Assembly: GCF_040649515.1 (NCBI RefSeq)
Contig: NZ_JBEZFP010000089.1
Coordinates: 1-39,500 of the forward strand
Origin: Yinghuangia elevatio
Lineage (GTDB): Bacteria; Actinomycetota; Actinomycetes; Streptomycetales; Streptomycetaceae
Length of the DNA stretch: 39,500 nt
Direction: 5' to 3'
The notes under the pieces were generated by a model. It made no database searches and was not told the origin of the DNA. It saw nothing but the letters and a program-made list of their open reading frames with translations. Positions within the stretch are counted from its first letter, which is position 1. The number at the start of each line of letters is the position of its first letter. Positions 6,149 to 14,315 of this stretch are shown here, one piece after another. Position numbers and translations under genes: made by a program.

Positions 6149-7995
6149 GCGGGGCGTTCAAGGCGGGTGCGCGGGTGGTCGTACGCGGCGGCGAAGTCGT
6201 CGACGGTTCGGGCGCGCCGGCCTTCCGGGCGGACGTCCTCGTGGTGGACGGCCGGGTCGAGGAACTCGGGCCGGATCTGACAGGCGATCACATCCTCGAC
6301 GCCACAGGCTGCGTGGTCGCTCCGGGCTTCATCGACGTGCACACGCACTACGACGCCCAGGTGTTCTGGGACCCGGCCTGCACTCCCTCCAGCTACCACG
6401 GCGTCACCACGGCCGTGCTGGGCAACTGCGGCTTCTCGCTGGCGCCTTGCCGCCCCGAGCGGCGCGCGCTCATGGTCCGGATGCTGCACGACCTGGAGGA
6501 CATGCGCACCGACACCCTGGAGGAGGGGGTCGACTGGGGCTTCGCGACGTTCGCCGACTACCTGGACGCCGTGGAGCGACTGGGTCCGGACATCAACCTG
6601 GCGGCATACGTCGGCCATTCGGCCGTACGCATCGACGTCATGGGCGAGGACGCCTACGAGCGCGAGGCCACCGTCACCGAGATCGTCGAGATGCGGCAGG
6701 TCGTGCGCGACGCGCTGGCCGCAGGGGCGATCGGCTTCGCGACCAGTGCCTCGCCGACCGGCCGCCGCTGCCCGTCGCGCTTCGCGAACCTTGAGGAGAC
6801 CGTCGGCATGCTGGCCGAACTCCGGGACGCGGGGCGCGGGATCGCGTCGTTCGTGCCCGGCGGTGAGCTCGACCACGCCGCGCTGTACGCCCTCCAGCCC
6901 GAGATCGGCCGGCCGTTCACCTGGACCGCCATGCTCGCCCTCGCCGACGGGCGGCACCGCGACTGGGTGGAGCTGCACCGCGAGGGCGTCGAGACAGGGG
7001 CCGCCGTGCACCCCCAGGTGAGCTGCCGCCCGCTGGTCGCGCAGACTACGCTGCTCGCCCCGTTCGCCCTGCGGGCGCCGTGCCTGGCGGAGTTGGAGGG
7101 ACGGTCGCCCGTGCTGCGCGCCGCGGCGTACCGCGACCGGACCTGGCGCGAACGCCTGGAACAGGAGCTCGGCCAAGGCCTGCTGGCCCCACGCTGGGAC
7201 CGCTGGTACGTCGCGGAGTCGCCCACCCGGCCGTCGTGGCACGGGCGTTCGGTGACCGAGATCGCCGAGGAACGCGGCGTCGCCCCGCTCGACGCGGCGT
7301 TCGACACCGCGCTGGACGACGACCTCGCGACCCGGTTCACCGTCGTGCTGGCCAACGACGACGAGGACGAGGTCGCCGAACTCCTGCGGCTGGACGGCGC
7401 CGTGCTCGGTCTGTCGGACGCGGGCGCGCACCCCGACCAGATCTGCGACGCGGTCGCCCCGACCGACCTGCTCGGCGGATGGGTGCGCGAGCGCGGTGTC
7501 CTGACGCTCGAACAGGCGGTCCGCAAGCTGACCGGCGAGGTCGCCGACCTGTTCGGCCTGGCCGGGCGCGGGTACGTCCGCCCGGGCGCCGCCGCCGACC
7601 TGGTCGTCTTCGACCCCGACGAGGTCGGCCCCGGGCCGATCCGCCGCGTCGCCGACTTCCCCGCGAACGCCGACCGCCTGACCGCGGACGCCCCGACCGG
7701 CCTGCGGCACGTGCTGGTCCGCGGCGTCCCGATCCGCCGCGACGGTGCCCCGGTCGGCAAGCCCCGGGACGCCGAAGGCCGTTCGCCGGGCCGCGTGCTG
7801 CGGCACGGGATCGACGCGGCGTTGTTCACGCCGCCGGGAAGGGAGCCGGGGATCGCCCAGAGCCCGGTGGACGGCACGGCAGGGGGCCTCGGGTCTCCCC
7901 GGGGCCCGGTGGACGACACGGCAGGGGGCCTCGGGACTCCCCAGGGCCCGGTGGACGGCATCGCAAAGGCACGAGGCAAGCACGCCCGGGACTGA
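6145..7995 (+). CDS. Amidohydrolase, N-acyl-D-amino-acid deacylase type
   Basis: A 616-aa metal-dependent hydrolase of the amidohydrolase superfamily. The N-terminal beta-sandwich part (GGEVVDGSG) is followed by the metal motif FIDVHTHYDAQ, the loop GNCGFSLAPCRPE (the Cys of GNCG is a metal ligand in D-aminoacylases), GHSAVR and the late catalytic Asp in LSDAGAHPDQ. It ends with the superfamily closing block GYVRPGAAADLVVFDP. The likely reaction is hydrolysis of an N-acyl or cyclic amide; the substrate is unknown. The last 50 residues are a low-complexity tail with a 14-residue repeat not expected in the family. The start at 6145 overlaps the ALDH remnant stop. The P450 gene follows after 12 bp, so the two are probably one transcript. 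Confidence 0.85.
   Translation: MSGAFKAGARVVVRGGEVVDGSGAPAFRADVLVVDGRVEELGPDLTGDHILDATGCVVAPGFIDVHTHYDAQVFWDPACTPSSYHGVTTAVLGNCGFSLAPCRPERRALMVRMLHDLEDMRTDTLEEGVDWGFATFADYLDAVERLGPDINLAAYVGHSAVRIDVMGEDAYEREATVTEIVEMRQVVRDALAAGAIGFATSASPTGRRCPSRFANLEETVGMLAELRDAGRGIASFVPGGELDHAALYALQPEIGRPFTWTAMLALADGRHRDWVELHREGVETGAAVHPQVSCRPLVAQTTLLAPFALRAPCLAELEGRSPVLRAAAYRDRTWRERLEQELGQGLLAPRWDRWYVAESPTRPSWHGRSVTEIAEERGVAPLDAAFDTALDDDLATRFTVVLANDDEDEVAELLRLDGAVLGLSDAGAHPDQICDAVAPTDLLGGWVRERGVLTLEQAVRKLTGEVADLFGLAGRGYVRPGAAADLVVFDPDEVGPGPIRRVADFPANADRLTADAPTGLRHVLVRGVPIRRDGAPVGKPRDAEGRSPGRVLRHGIDAALFTPPGREPGIAQSPVDGTAGGLGSPRGPVDDTAGGLGTPQGPVDGIAKARGKHARD
7862..7970 (+). repeat. 42-bp in-frame tandem repeat inside the amidohydrolase tail
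   Basis: Units start at 7862, 7904 and 7946 (GCCCGGTGGACG...), exactly 42 bp apart, with the third partial. They encode about 2.6 copies of PVDGTAGGLGSPRG. The period keeps the reading frame. Confidence 0.88.
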
Positions 7996-8007
7996 GAGAG
8001 GCACGCC

Positions 8008-9285
8008 GTGACCCAGGATCAGAAGGCCGAGCCGCAGGCGCAGTTCGACGCGTTCGCGGCGAAGGACGCACTCAACGGCGTCGGCATCGTCAAGGACCCG
8101 TACCCGCGCCTTGCCGAACTCCGCGCCCAGTGCCCGGTCCACCAGGGTTCGGTCTCGGCGCGGTTCGACATGCCGGGTGCGGACCGCATCATCGCGGCGG
8201 AGGACGCCCAGGCCTCGGTCTACACCTTCCAGGGCGTGGACGCGGTGCTGCGCGACGTGCAGACCTTCTCGTCGAACTGGTACCACGTCACCCTCGGCGA
8301 GGTGATCGGCCGCACGATCCTGGAGATGGACCCGCCCGAGCACCGCCGCTTCCGGTCGCTCATCTCGCCCGCCTTCACGCGCCGCGAAATGCTGCGCTGG
8401 GAGGAGACGTTCGTACGCGACATCGTCAACTCCTACATCGACCGGTTCGTCGCGGACGGACGGGCGGACCTGGCCGCCGACTTCGCGTTCCACTACCCGG
8501 TCCACGTCATCGCGGTGGCCGCCGGGATGCCGGTGGCCGACCTCCCGGAGTTCTACCGGCACACGGCACTGCTGACCAACGTCGCCGCGTCCCAGGAGGA
8601 ACGTCTCGCCGCCTCGCGCGATCTGGGCGCCATGGTCCGGCAGTTGATCGACGCGCGGCGCAAGGAGCCGTCCCACGACTTGATCGGTGTGCTCGTCCGG
8701 GCGAGGCTCACCGACGAGGAGTGGGACGGCACCGGCAAACGGCAGTTGACGGACGACGAGATCATCGCGTTCCTGCGGCTGCTGGTCCCGGCCGGGGCGC
8801 AGACCACCTACCGGGCCATCACCACGGTCCTGTACGGCCTGCTGAGCCACCCCGACCAACTCGACGCGGTACGCGCCGACCACGGGCTCATCCCGCAGAC
8901 CGTCGAGGAGGGGCTGCGCTGGGAGGTGCCGCTGCTCGCGGTCGGGCGTACGGCGTTGCGCGACACCGAGGTCGAGGGGTGCCCGGTCCGGGCCGGCCAG
9001 ATCGTCAACACGCCGTTCGCGGCCGCGAACCACGACCCCGCGCGCTGGGAGCGGCCCGACGACTTCGACATCTTCCGCACCGCGGTACCGCATGTCGCCT
9101 TCGGCGTCGGCCCGCACGTGTGCCTGGGCATCCACGCGGCGCGGATGGAGATGCGCGTCGCCCTCGAACTGCTCCTGACCCGGCTGCCCGGCCTGCGGCT
9201 CGACCCGGACACGCCGTGCGAGGGGGTCACCGGGCTCGGGCTGCGGACCGCCGTGCACCTGCCCGTGGTGTTCGACACGGTCTGA
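8008..9285 (+). CDS. Cytochrome P450
   Basis: A 425-aa soluble bacterial P450 monooxygenase. The heme-binding loop FGVGPHVCLG gives C372 as thiolate ligand, the ExxR motif is E301-R304 in EGLRWE, and the I-helix motif is AGAQTT (262-267). The usual acidic residue before the I-helix Thr is Gln265 here, which may alter proton delivery or suit a substrate-assisted or peroxide-type mechanism. MDPPEHRRFR (C-helix) is standard. The GTG at 8008 follows GAGAGAGG at a proper distance and lies 12 bp after the amidohydrolase. No ferredoxin or reductase gene is nearby, so electrons must come from elsewhere. The substrate is unknown. Confidence 0.95.
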   Translation: MTQDQKAEPQAQFDAFAAKDALNGVGIVKDPYPRLAELRAQCPVHQGSVSARFDMPGADRIIAAEDAQASVYTFQGVDAVLRDVQTFSSNWYHVTLGEVIGRTILEMDPPEHRRFRSLISPAFTRREMLRWEETFVRDIVNSYIDRFVADGRADLAADFAFHYPVHVIAVAAGMPVADLPEFYRHTALLTNVAASQEERLAASRDLGAMVRQLIDARRKEPSHDLIGVLVRARLTDEEWDGTGKRQLTDDEIIAFLRLLVPAGAQTTYRAITTVLYGLLSHPDQLDAVRADHGLIPQTVEEGLRWEVPLLAVGRTALRDTEVEGCPVRAGQIVNTPFAAANHDPARWERPDDFDIFRTAVPHVAFGVGPHVCLGIHAARMEMRVALELLLTRLPGLRLDPDTPCEGVTGLGLRTAVHLPVVFDTV

Positions 9286-9422
9286 CGCCCGCTCTGTTGA
9301 TCTCACGCGCCACGCGTTAGCGTGCCGCCGCACTCGGCCGCCTGTGCCGAGGCCGCGTATTCCGACACATGCGGACATATGCGCACCATGCGTGGATGCG
9401 GCAGGGAACGGGGTTGGGCGCG

Positions 9423-10517
9423 ATGACGGACGACAAGCTCGGCGTGGTGATCGTGGGGACCGGTTTCGGCTGCCTGACCCACCTGCCGGCGTTCCGCGAC
9501 GCCGGGTTCGAGGTGCGGGCGCTGGTCGGCCGCGACCCGGAGAAGACGGCGGCGCGGGCCGAGCGGTTCGGCGTACCGCACGCCCTCACCTCGCTCGGCG
9601 AGGCGTTGGCCCTGGACGGCGTGGACGCGGTGAGTGTCGCGACGCCCCCGCACACGCACCGCGACATCGTCGTGCAGGCCGTCGAGGCGGGCAAGCACGT
9701 CGTGTGCGAGAAGCCGTTCGCGGCCGACCTGGGCGAGGCGCGGCAGATGCTGGGGGCGGCCGAGAAGGCCGGCGTCGTGCACATGCTCGGCACCGAGTTT
9801 CGCTGGTCGACGTCGCAGGCACTGCTCGCGCGCCTGATCGCGCAGGGCGCGGTCGGTACGCCCAGGCTCGCGACCTGGCTGCTGCACATCCCGGTGCTCG
9901 CCGGGCCGGACGCCGGCATCCCGGACTGGTGGGGGCGCGCGGAGGACGGCGGCGGCTGGCTGGGCGCGCACGCGACGCACTGGGTCGACCAGATCCGGTA
10001 CACGCTGGGCGAGTTCGAGGGTGTGAGTGCCGGACTGCCCATCGTGTCGGACCGGCCCGGGCAGACCGCCGAGGACACGTTCAACATCCGCTTCCGCACG
10101 GTGACCGGCGTCGAGGGCTCTCTCCAGAGCTCGGCGGGGGTGTACGGCCCGCCGCTGATGATCACGCGCGTCGCGGGCACGCACGGCTCGGCGTGGGTCG
10201 AGTTCGACGACGTGTACGTCGGCGACGCCGAGGGCGACCGCAAGGTGGAGGTGCCGGAGGACCTGGCCAACCCCGCGCCGGAACCGCCGCCGGGGGACCT
10301 GCTGCACACGGCGTACGACCTGCTGCACTGCATGGGCATCGACCGGGCGCCGTACGCCCGGCTCGCGGGCGTCTTCCGGGACCGGATCCTCGGGCGCGAG
10401 GTGCCGGCCGACCCGCCGGTGGCGACGTTCGCCGACGGGGTGGCGGGCCAGGCGGTCATGGACGCCGTCCGGCGGTCGGCTGCCGAGAACACCTGGGTGG
10501 CGGTCGACCCGGCGTAG
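9423..10517 (+). CDS. Gfo/Idh/MocA-family NAD(P)-dependent oxidoreductase
   Basis: A 364-aa oxidoreductase. The N-terminal Rossmann domain holds VVIVGTGFGCLTHLPAF and the family hallmark HVVCEKPFA (catalytic Lys in the EKP motif). The C-terminal alpha/beta domain carries GGGWLGAHATHWVDQIR with the conserved Gly-His pattern that closes the active site. Members oxidise or reduce sugars, cyclitols and related alcohols; the substrate here cannot be read from sequence. The ATG at 9423 is chosen because the Rossmann fold begins right after it; an in-frame ATG at 9369 would add 18 unconserved residues. A 137-bp gap after the P450 gene leaves room for its own promoter. Confidence 0.88.
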   Translation: MTDDKLGVVIVGTGFGCLTHLPAFRDAGFEVRALVGRDPEKTAARAERFGVPHALTSLGEALALDGVDAVSVATPPHTHRDIVVQAVEAGKHVVCEKPFAADLGEARQMLGAAEKAGVVHMLGTEFRWSTSQALLARLIAQGAVGTPRLATWLLHIPVLAGPDAGIPDWWGRAEDGGGWLGAHATHWVDQIRYTLGEFEGVSAGLPIVSDRPGQTAEDTFNIRFRTVTGVEGSLQSSAGVYGPPLMITRVAGTHGSAWVEFDDVYVGDAEGDRKVEVPEDLANPAPEPPPGDLLHTAYDLLHCMGIDRAPYARLAGVFRDRILGREVPADPPVATFADGVAGQAVMDAVRRSAAENTWVAVDPA

Positions 10518-10546
10518 ACCGCCGTCGGCGGCGCGGCGAAATGGAT

Positions 10547-10575
10547 TTGGCGTAGCGGGCGCCCTGCCGTAGTGT
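10547..10575 (+). promoter_or_regulatory. Probable housekeeping promoter of tRNA-fMet copy 2
   Basis: TTGGCG (10547-10552) and TAGTGT (10570-10575) are separated by 17 bp and end 12 bp before the tRNA. Confidence 0.6.
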
Positions 10576-10582
10576 TGTGTTC

Positions 10583-10662
10583 ACCGACGCGGGGTGGAGC
10601 AGCTCGGTAGCTCGCTGGGCTCATAACCCAGAGGTCGCAGGTTCAAATCCTGTCCCCGCTAC
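10583..10662 (+). repeat. 80-bp direct repeat shared with 21-100
   Basis: The bases from ACCGA before the tRNA to the first C after the discriminator are identical at 21-100 and 10583-10662. Identity stops abruptly on both sides. The copies enclose about 10.5 kb with no integrase gene, so tRNA duplication is a simpler reading than att sites. Confidence 0.95.
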
Positions 10663-10664
10663 CA
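10588..10664 (+). tRNA. Initiator tRNA-fMet (CAT), copy 2, CCA encoded
   Basis: Its 74-nt body is identical to the copy at 26, with the same CAT anticodon and three G:C pairs in the anticodon stem. Unlike copy 1 it is followed directly by CCA (10662-10664), so the 3' end is encoded. A strong hairpin starts 5 nt later. Confidence 0.97.
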
Positions 10665-10668
10665 CGTA

Positions 10669-10704
10669 CGAAGGTCCGGTCACCAACTGGTGACCGGACC
10701 TTCG
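10669..10704 (+). terminator. Hairpin terminator after tRNA-fMet copy 2
   Basis: A perfect 17-bp stem (10669-10685 with 10688-10704) has a 2-nt gap and no T-tract. Its sequence is unrelated to the terminator of copy 1. Confidence 0.85.
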
Positions 10705-10784
10705 CCGTTCCCGACACCGCATTGTCATCTGTTAATCGAGAAATCGACCCTGACGGGTGCGTCCGTTGATGCGACGATGGACGC

Positions 10785-12839
10785 ATGGGGGTACGACGGG
10801 GCCGAAGTGAGCGGAGCGCGCCCGCGCAGCCGCTACCCGGTCATGCCCAAAAGCCCGGCGACGAACCCGACCCCCACGCAACCGCCTACGCCGACACGCA
10901 TGGTGACCCGTACGCGCCCGAAGACACCGGCCCCCACGCGGACATCGCCGACGGCCCGATGACGGTGGTCCTGGACCGCGGCCGCGCCGACGCGTTCGTG
11001 CCGCCGCGCGGCAAGAGGCCCGACGACTATGCGGTGTTGGTGCCCTTCCGGCCGCGCCGCCCGTCGCGCTCCGGCCCGGAGTTCGCCGGCGAGGACCCGT
11101 CGTCTGGCTCGCTGCGCATCGGCGCGGGCCTCGGCGACACCGACCTCGACCACCGCGAACTCGCCGAGCTGGAACGCCGCTACCGCGACCGCGCCGGCCG
11201 CGACGCCACCGCCGCGAGCCGCCTCGGCCTGATGCTCCTGCGCCGTGGCGAGGAGGACGAAGCCGAGACCTGGCTGCGCCGCGCGGCCGAGGCCGGGCAC
11301 CGGGGAGCGGCCACCAACCTCGGCGTACTGATGCACCGTCAGGACCGTTGGGACGAGGCGCGCCGCTGGTGGTACCGCGCGGCCGAGGCCGGCAGCCGCA
11401 TCGCCGCGTTCTCGCTCGGCGCGCTGCTCCTCGACGCGGTGCCGGAGGACGCGCCCGTCCACGACAACGACGACGTGAGCCAGGCCCTCTACTGGCTGCG
11501 CAACGCGGCCGAGGCCGGACACGTGCGCGCGGCGCTGGTGCTCGGCGAGTTCCACGAGCAGCAGGGCCAGGCCGGTGCGGAGCGCTGGTACCGGCGGGCC
11601 GCGGAGGCGGGGCACCCGGAGGCGGCGTACCGGCTCGGCCGGCACGGACAGGAGCGCGGCGACGAACGTGCTGCGTCCGCCTGGTACTTGCGGGCGGCCT
11701 CGTGCGGCCACGTCCGTGCCGCGGTACGCCTGGCCCGACTCCTGCACCGGGCGGGCGACACCGGAGAGGCCGAGAGCTGGTTCCGCCTCGCCGCCGAGGA
11801 GGGCGACCCGGGCGCCGCGCGCGCACTCGGTTTCCTGCTCCAGGATGCGGGCGACACCGATGGCGCGGCGCACTGGTGGCGCCGGGCCGCCGAAGCCGGG
11901 GACGGCACCGCGGCCAACGCCCTCGGCGCGCTGCTGGCCGCCGAAGGCCACCCCGCCGAAGCCGCGCACTGGTACGAACAGGCCGCCGCCACGGGCGAGT
12001 CCAATGGTGCCTTCAACCTCGGCCTGCTGCACACCGCCCGCGACGACGAGGCGTCCGCGGAGCGGTGGTACCGCATGGCCGCGTACGCCGGCCACGCCGA
12101 CGCCGCCAACGCCCTTGCCGGACTGCTGCTTTCGCGCGAGGACGAGGAGGAGGCCGAGGTCTGGTTCGCACGCGCGAGCGAAGCCGGAAGTATCGACGGT
12201 TCCTACAACCTCGGCATTCTCTACGCGCGTCGGTCCACGCCGGACGGCCAGGCCGCCGCGGAACGCTGCTGGGAGCGGGCGGCCGAGGGCGGACACCCGG
12301 ACGCCGCCCTGCAGTTCGGCCTCATCCTGGAGCGACGGGGCGCGGACGAGGCGGCGGTACGCGCCTACCGCGTCGCGGCCTCCGCAGGCCGCACCGTCGC
12401 CGCCGTACGCCTGGGCGGCCTGCTCGCCCGCCTCAACGACCTCGAAGGTGCCGAGCACTGGTACGCGGCCGCCGCCGACGACGGCCACGTACCCGCGATG
12501 CTGCGCTGCGGCACCCTGCTCGCCCGCCGCGGCGCGGAAGGCTCCGCCGCACGCCGCTTCCGCGCCGCCGCCGACACCGGCAGCATCGCCGGCGCCTGGA
12601 ACCTGGGCCTGATCCACCTGCGCCGCGGCGACCCCGAGGGTGCCGAGCCCTGGCTGCGCACCGCCGCCGAAGGCGGCCACGGGCGCGCGGCGATGCGCCT
12701 GGTGGTCCTCGCCCTCAAAGCCGACGACACCCGCACCGCCGAACGCTGGTGCACCACCGTGATCGCCCATGCCCCACCCGAACTGGCCGAACGCGCCCGC
12801 CTCCTCCTACGCGCCCTACGCTCCGAAATGGCATCCTGA
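10785..12839 (+). CDS. Sel1-like (TPR-type) repeat protein
   Basis: A 684-aa alpha-solenoid. After a disordered, charged N-terminus (about 1-125), about 16 consecutive Sel1-type units of roughly 36 residues run from about residue 130 to the end. The recurring core is A..W(Y/F/L)RRAAEAGH..AA..LG.LL....D. The whole protein is solenoid, with no enzymatic domain, signal peptide or membrane segment, so a cytoplasmic scaffold or protein-binding role is inferred. The ATG at 10785 has only weak Shine-Dalgarno similarity; an internal ATG at the segment MTVVLDRGRADAF is a good alternative start. It stands alone between the tRNA terminator and a convergent ABC transporter operon. The antisense frame is also long, which is a codon-bias shadow. 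Confidence 0.85.
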   Translation: MGVRRGRSERSAPAQPLPGHAQKPGDEPDPHATAYADTHGDPYAPEDTGPHADIADGPMTVVLDRGRADAFVPPRGKRPDDYAVLVPFRPRRPSRSGPEFAGEDPSSGSLRIGAGLGDTDLDHRELAELERRYRDRAGRDATAASRLGLMLLRRGEEDEAETWLRRAAEAGHRGAATNLGVLMHRQDRWDEARRWWYRAAEAGSRIAAFSLGALLLDAVPEDAPVHDNDDVSQALYWLRNAAEAGHVRAALVLGEFHEQQGQAGAERWYRRAAEAGHPEAAYRLGRHGQERGDERAASAWYLRAASCGHVRAAVRLARLLHRAGDTGEAESWFRLAAEEGDPGAARALGFLLQDAGDTDGAAHWWRRAAEAGDGTAANALGALLAAEGHPAEAAHWYEQAAATGESNGAFNLGLLHTARDDEASAERWYRMAAYAGHADAANALAGLLLSREDEEEAEVWFARASEAGSIDGSYNLGILYARRSTPDGQAAAERCWERAAEGGHPDAALQFGLILERRGADEAAVRAYRVAASAGRTVAAVRLGGLLARLNDLEGAEHWYAAAADDGHVPAMLRCGTLLARRGAEGSAARRFRAAADTGSIAGAWNLGLIHLRRGDPEGAEPWLRTAAEGGHGRAAMRLVVLALKADDTRTAERWCTTVIAHAPPELAERARLLLRALRSEMAS

Positions 12840-12893
12840 CTTCCAGCCCCGCGATCAAGGGCTGACCAACTTCGCCGCAGACCCAAACGCGCG

Positions 12894-12924
12894 CGCGGCG
12901 CCACTCCCCAAGAGTGACGCCGCG
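12894..12924. terminator. Bidirectional hairpin between Sel1 protein and ABC transporter genes
   Basis: A 13-bp stem with one mismatch (12894-12906 with 12912-12924) and loop CCCAA sits between two convergent genes. Confidence 0.75.
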
Positions 12925-12941
12925 CCGAGGTCAACCCAGCC

Positions 12942-14090
12942 CTACTGCGTGTGCCCCACCGCCTCTGCGTAGAAGGACCGGTCGACCAACTTGTCCTCGG
13001 TGAGAGCTGGCGCCTCGACGACCTTGCCCTCGATGAACATCTTCTGCGCCTTGTCGGTCGTCCCCTGGCGGATCTCCCAGTCGGTGACCAACGACGGGAT
13101 CGCGGAGAGGAGTTCGGGCTTGCTGCCCAGGACGGTCGCGAGCTCCGCCGTGAAGGCAGGGTCCGCCTTGTAGTCGCCGACGAAGTAGGTGTTGACCGTA
13201 CGGATCAGCGCACGGGCGAACGCCGTTCCCGCCTCGCGGTTCTTCTCCAGCAGGTTCGGGCCGTAGAGCATGCCGCCCAGCGGCTCGCCCGCGGGCTGGC
13301 CGCCCAGGAAGGCGTACCCCGGCTTGTTCTCGAACTGCTTCCATACCGGGTCGAGCAGCCACGCCGCCTCGACGCCGCCGTTCTCCAGCGCCTGCCCGAC
13401 GCCCTGCGCGTCCAGTTGCTTGAAGTCGATGTCGGTGACCTTGGTGTTGTGCTTCGCGAGCACCGTCTCGATCGGGTACATGATGATCGAGGTCTTGCCG
13501 ACGAGCGACGCGAACCGCGCACCCTTGAGGTCGATCGACTCCGGGGTCTGGCCGTCCTTCACCCGCGCCCACACGCCGGTCTTGGACTTGGGGTCGGCGG
13601 AGTAGTTGCCGAGCACCCACTTGACGTTGAAGCCCTGCTTGGCCGCGTTGACCATGCCGGCTTCGGGCGCCGAGTAGACCGCGTCGAGCTCGCCCTTGGC
13701 GAGCAGCGTGTTGGCGTCGGACGACGGCATCTGCTTCAGCTCGACGTCCAGGTTCTCCTTCAGGAACTCACCCTTGGCGATTGCCATGCGCAGCGGGCCG
13801 AGGTACTCCGCGGACAGTGCTCCGGCGGTCACCGTGAGCTTGGTCTTCGCGGCCAGCGGCTTGGGAGCCGGGGTGTTGGGGGCGCAGCGCGCGGGGGCGC
13901 GGGTGGGGGACAGGTCGGCGGGGTCGGTCCAGCCCTTCTCGCAACCGGCCACCGCCGCGACCGGCGTGTTCTGCGTCGGGGCGGACTTTGCCGCGCCGTC
14001 GGTGCCGTCGTCGGACGACACACAGGCGGTGGCGAGCAGGGCGGTGCACATGAACAGGACCGACGCCAGGCCGGCGCGGCGACGTGCCAT
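12942..14090 (-). CDS. NitT/TauT-type ABC transporter substrate-binding lipoprotein
   Basis: A 382-aa extracellular binding protein. The N-terminus MARRRAG, a hydrophobic stretch and LLATAC give a lipoprotein signal with Cys23 as the probable lipidation site. An unstructured stretch rich in Ser, Thr, Pro and Ala extends to about residue 75. The mature domain has the family features LTVTAGALSAEYLGPLRMAIAKGEF, LDVELKQMPSSDA and a region like GGVEAAWLLDPVW. Related proteins bind taurine, alkanesulfonates, nitrate or pyrimidines; the ligand here is not decidable. The start has GGAGG 6 nt upstream. It is the last of three minus-strand transporter genes, 225 bp after the permease. Confidence 0.88.
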   Translation of the reverse strand: MARRRAGLASVLFMCTALLATACVSSDDGTDGAAKSAPTQNTPVAAVAGCEKGWTDPADLSPTRAPARCAPNTPAPKPLAAKTKLTVTAGALSAEYLGPLRMAIAKGEFLKENLDVELKQMPSSDANTLLAKGELDAVYSAPEAGMVNAAKQGFNVKWVLGNYSADPKSKTGVWARVKDGQTPESIDLKGARFASLVGKTSIIMYPIETVLAKHNTKVTDIDFKQLDAQGVGQALENGGVEAAWLLDPVWKQFENKPGYAFLGGQPAGEPLGGMLYGPNLLEKNREAGTAFARALIRTVNTYFVGDYKADPAFTAELATVLGSKPELLSAIPSLVTDWEIRQGTTDKAQKMFIEGKVVEAPALTEDKLVDRSFYAEAVGHTQ

Positions 14091-14186
14091 GGGATTCCTC
14101 CGGGGGACAGGACGGATGGTCAGGACATTGCCGAGGGCCGAACAGGCTCAAATCCGGGTGATCTACCCGGTCGACGCGGCCACGCG

Positions 14187-14250
14187 GCCGCACACAGCCG
14201 CGCACACGACCGCACACACGACCGCTCAATCGACCGCGCACACAGCCGTC
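14187..14250. repeat. Short CA-rich degenerate repeats in the transporter operon gap
   Basis: The motif CGCACACGAC and variants recur about every 10-12 bp (five to six times) between permease and binding-protein genes. They are not coding on either strand as far as I can see. Confidence 0.6.
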
Positions 14251-14315
14251 GAACGGATCGCCGACACCAAGCAGATCGGACGACGACTCGGATCTGATCC
14301 GGACGGCGGCACCGG

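Noticed and set aside
5974..9378. 1134-aa minus-strand frame opposite the P450 cluster
   Set aside because: It mirrors well-identified plus-strand enzymes; it is a codon-bias shadow without domains.
21..10662. Integrative element with tRNA att sites
   Set aside because: No integrase, excisionase, replication or transfer gene lies between the 80-bp repeats, and whole-tRNA repeats are more simply a gene duplication.
10833..12770. 645-aa minus-strand frame opposite the Sel1 gene
   Set aside because: The repeats are the reverse image of the Sel1 repeats, with no recognisable fold.
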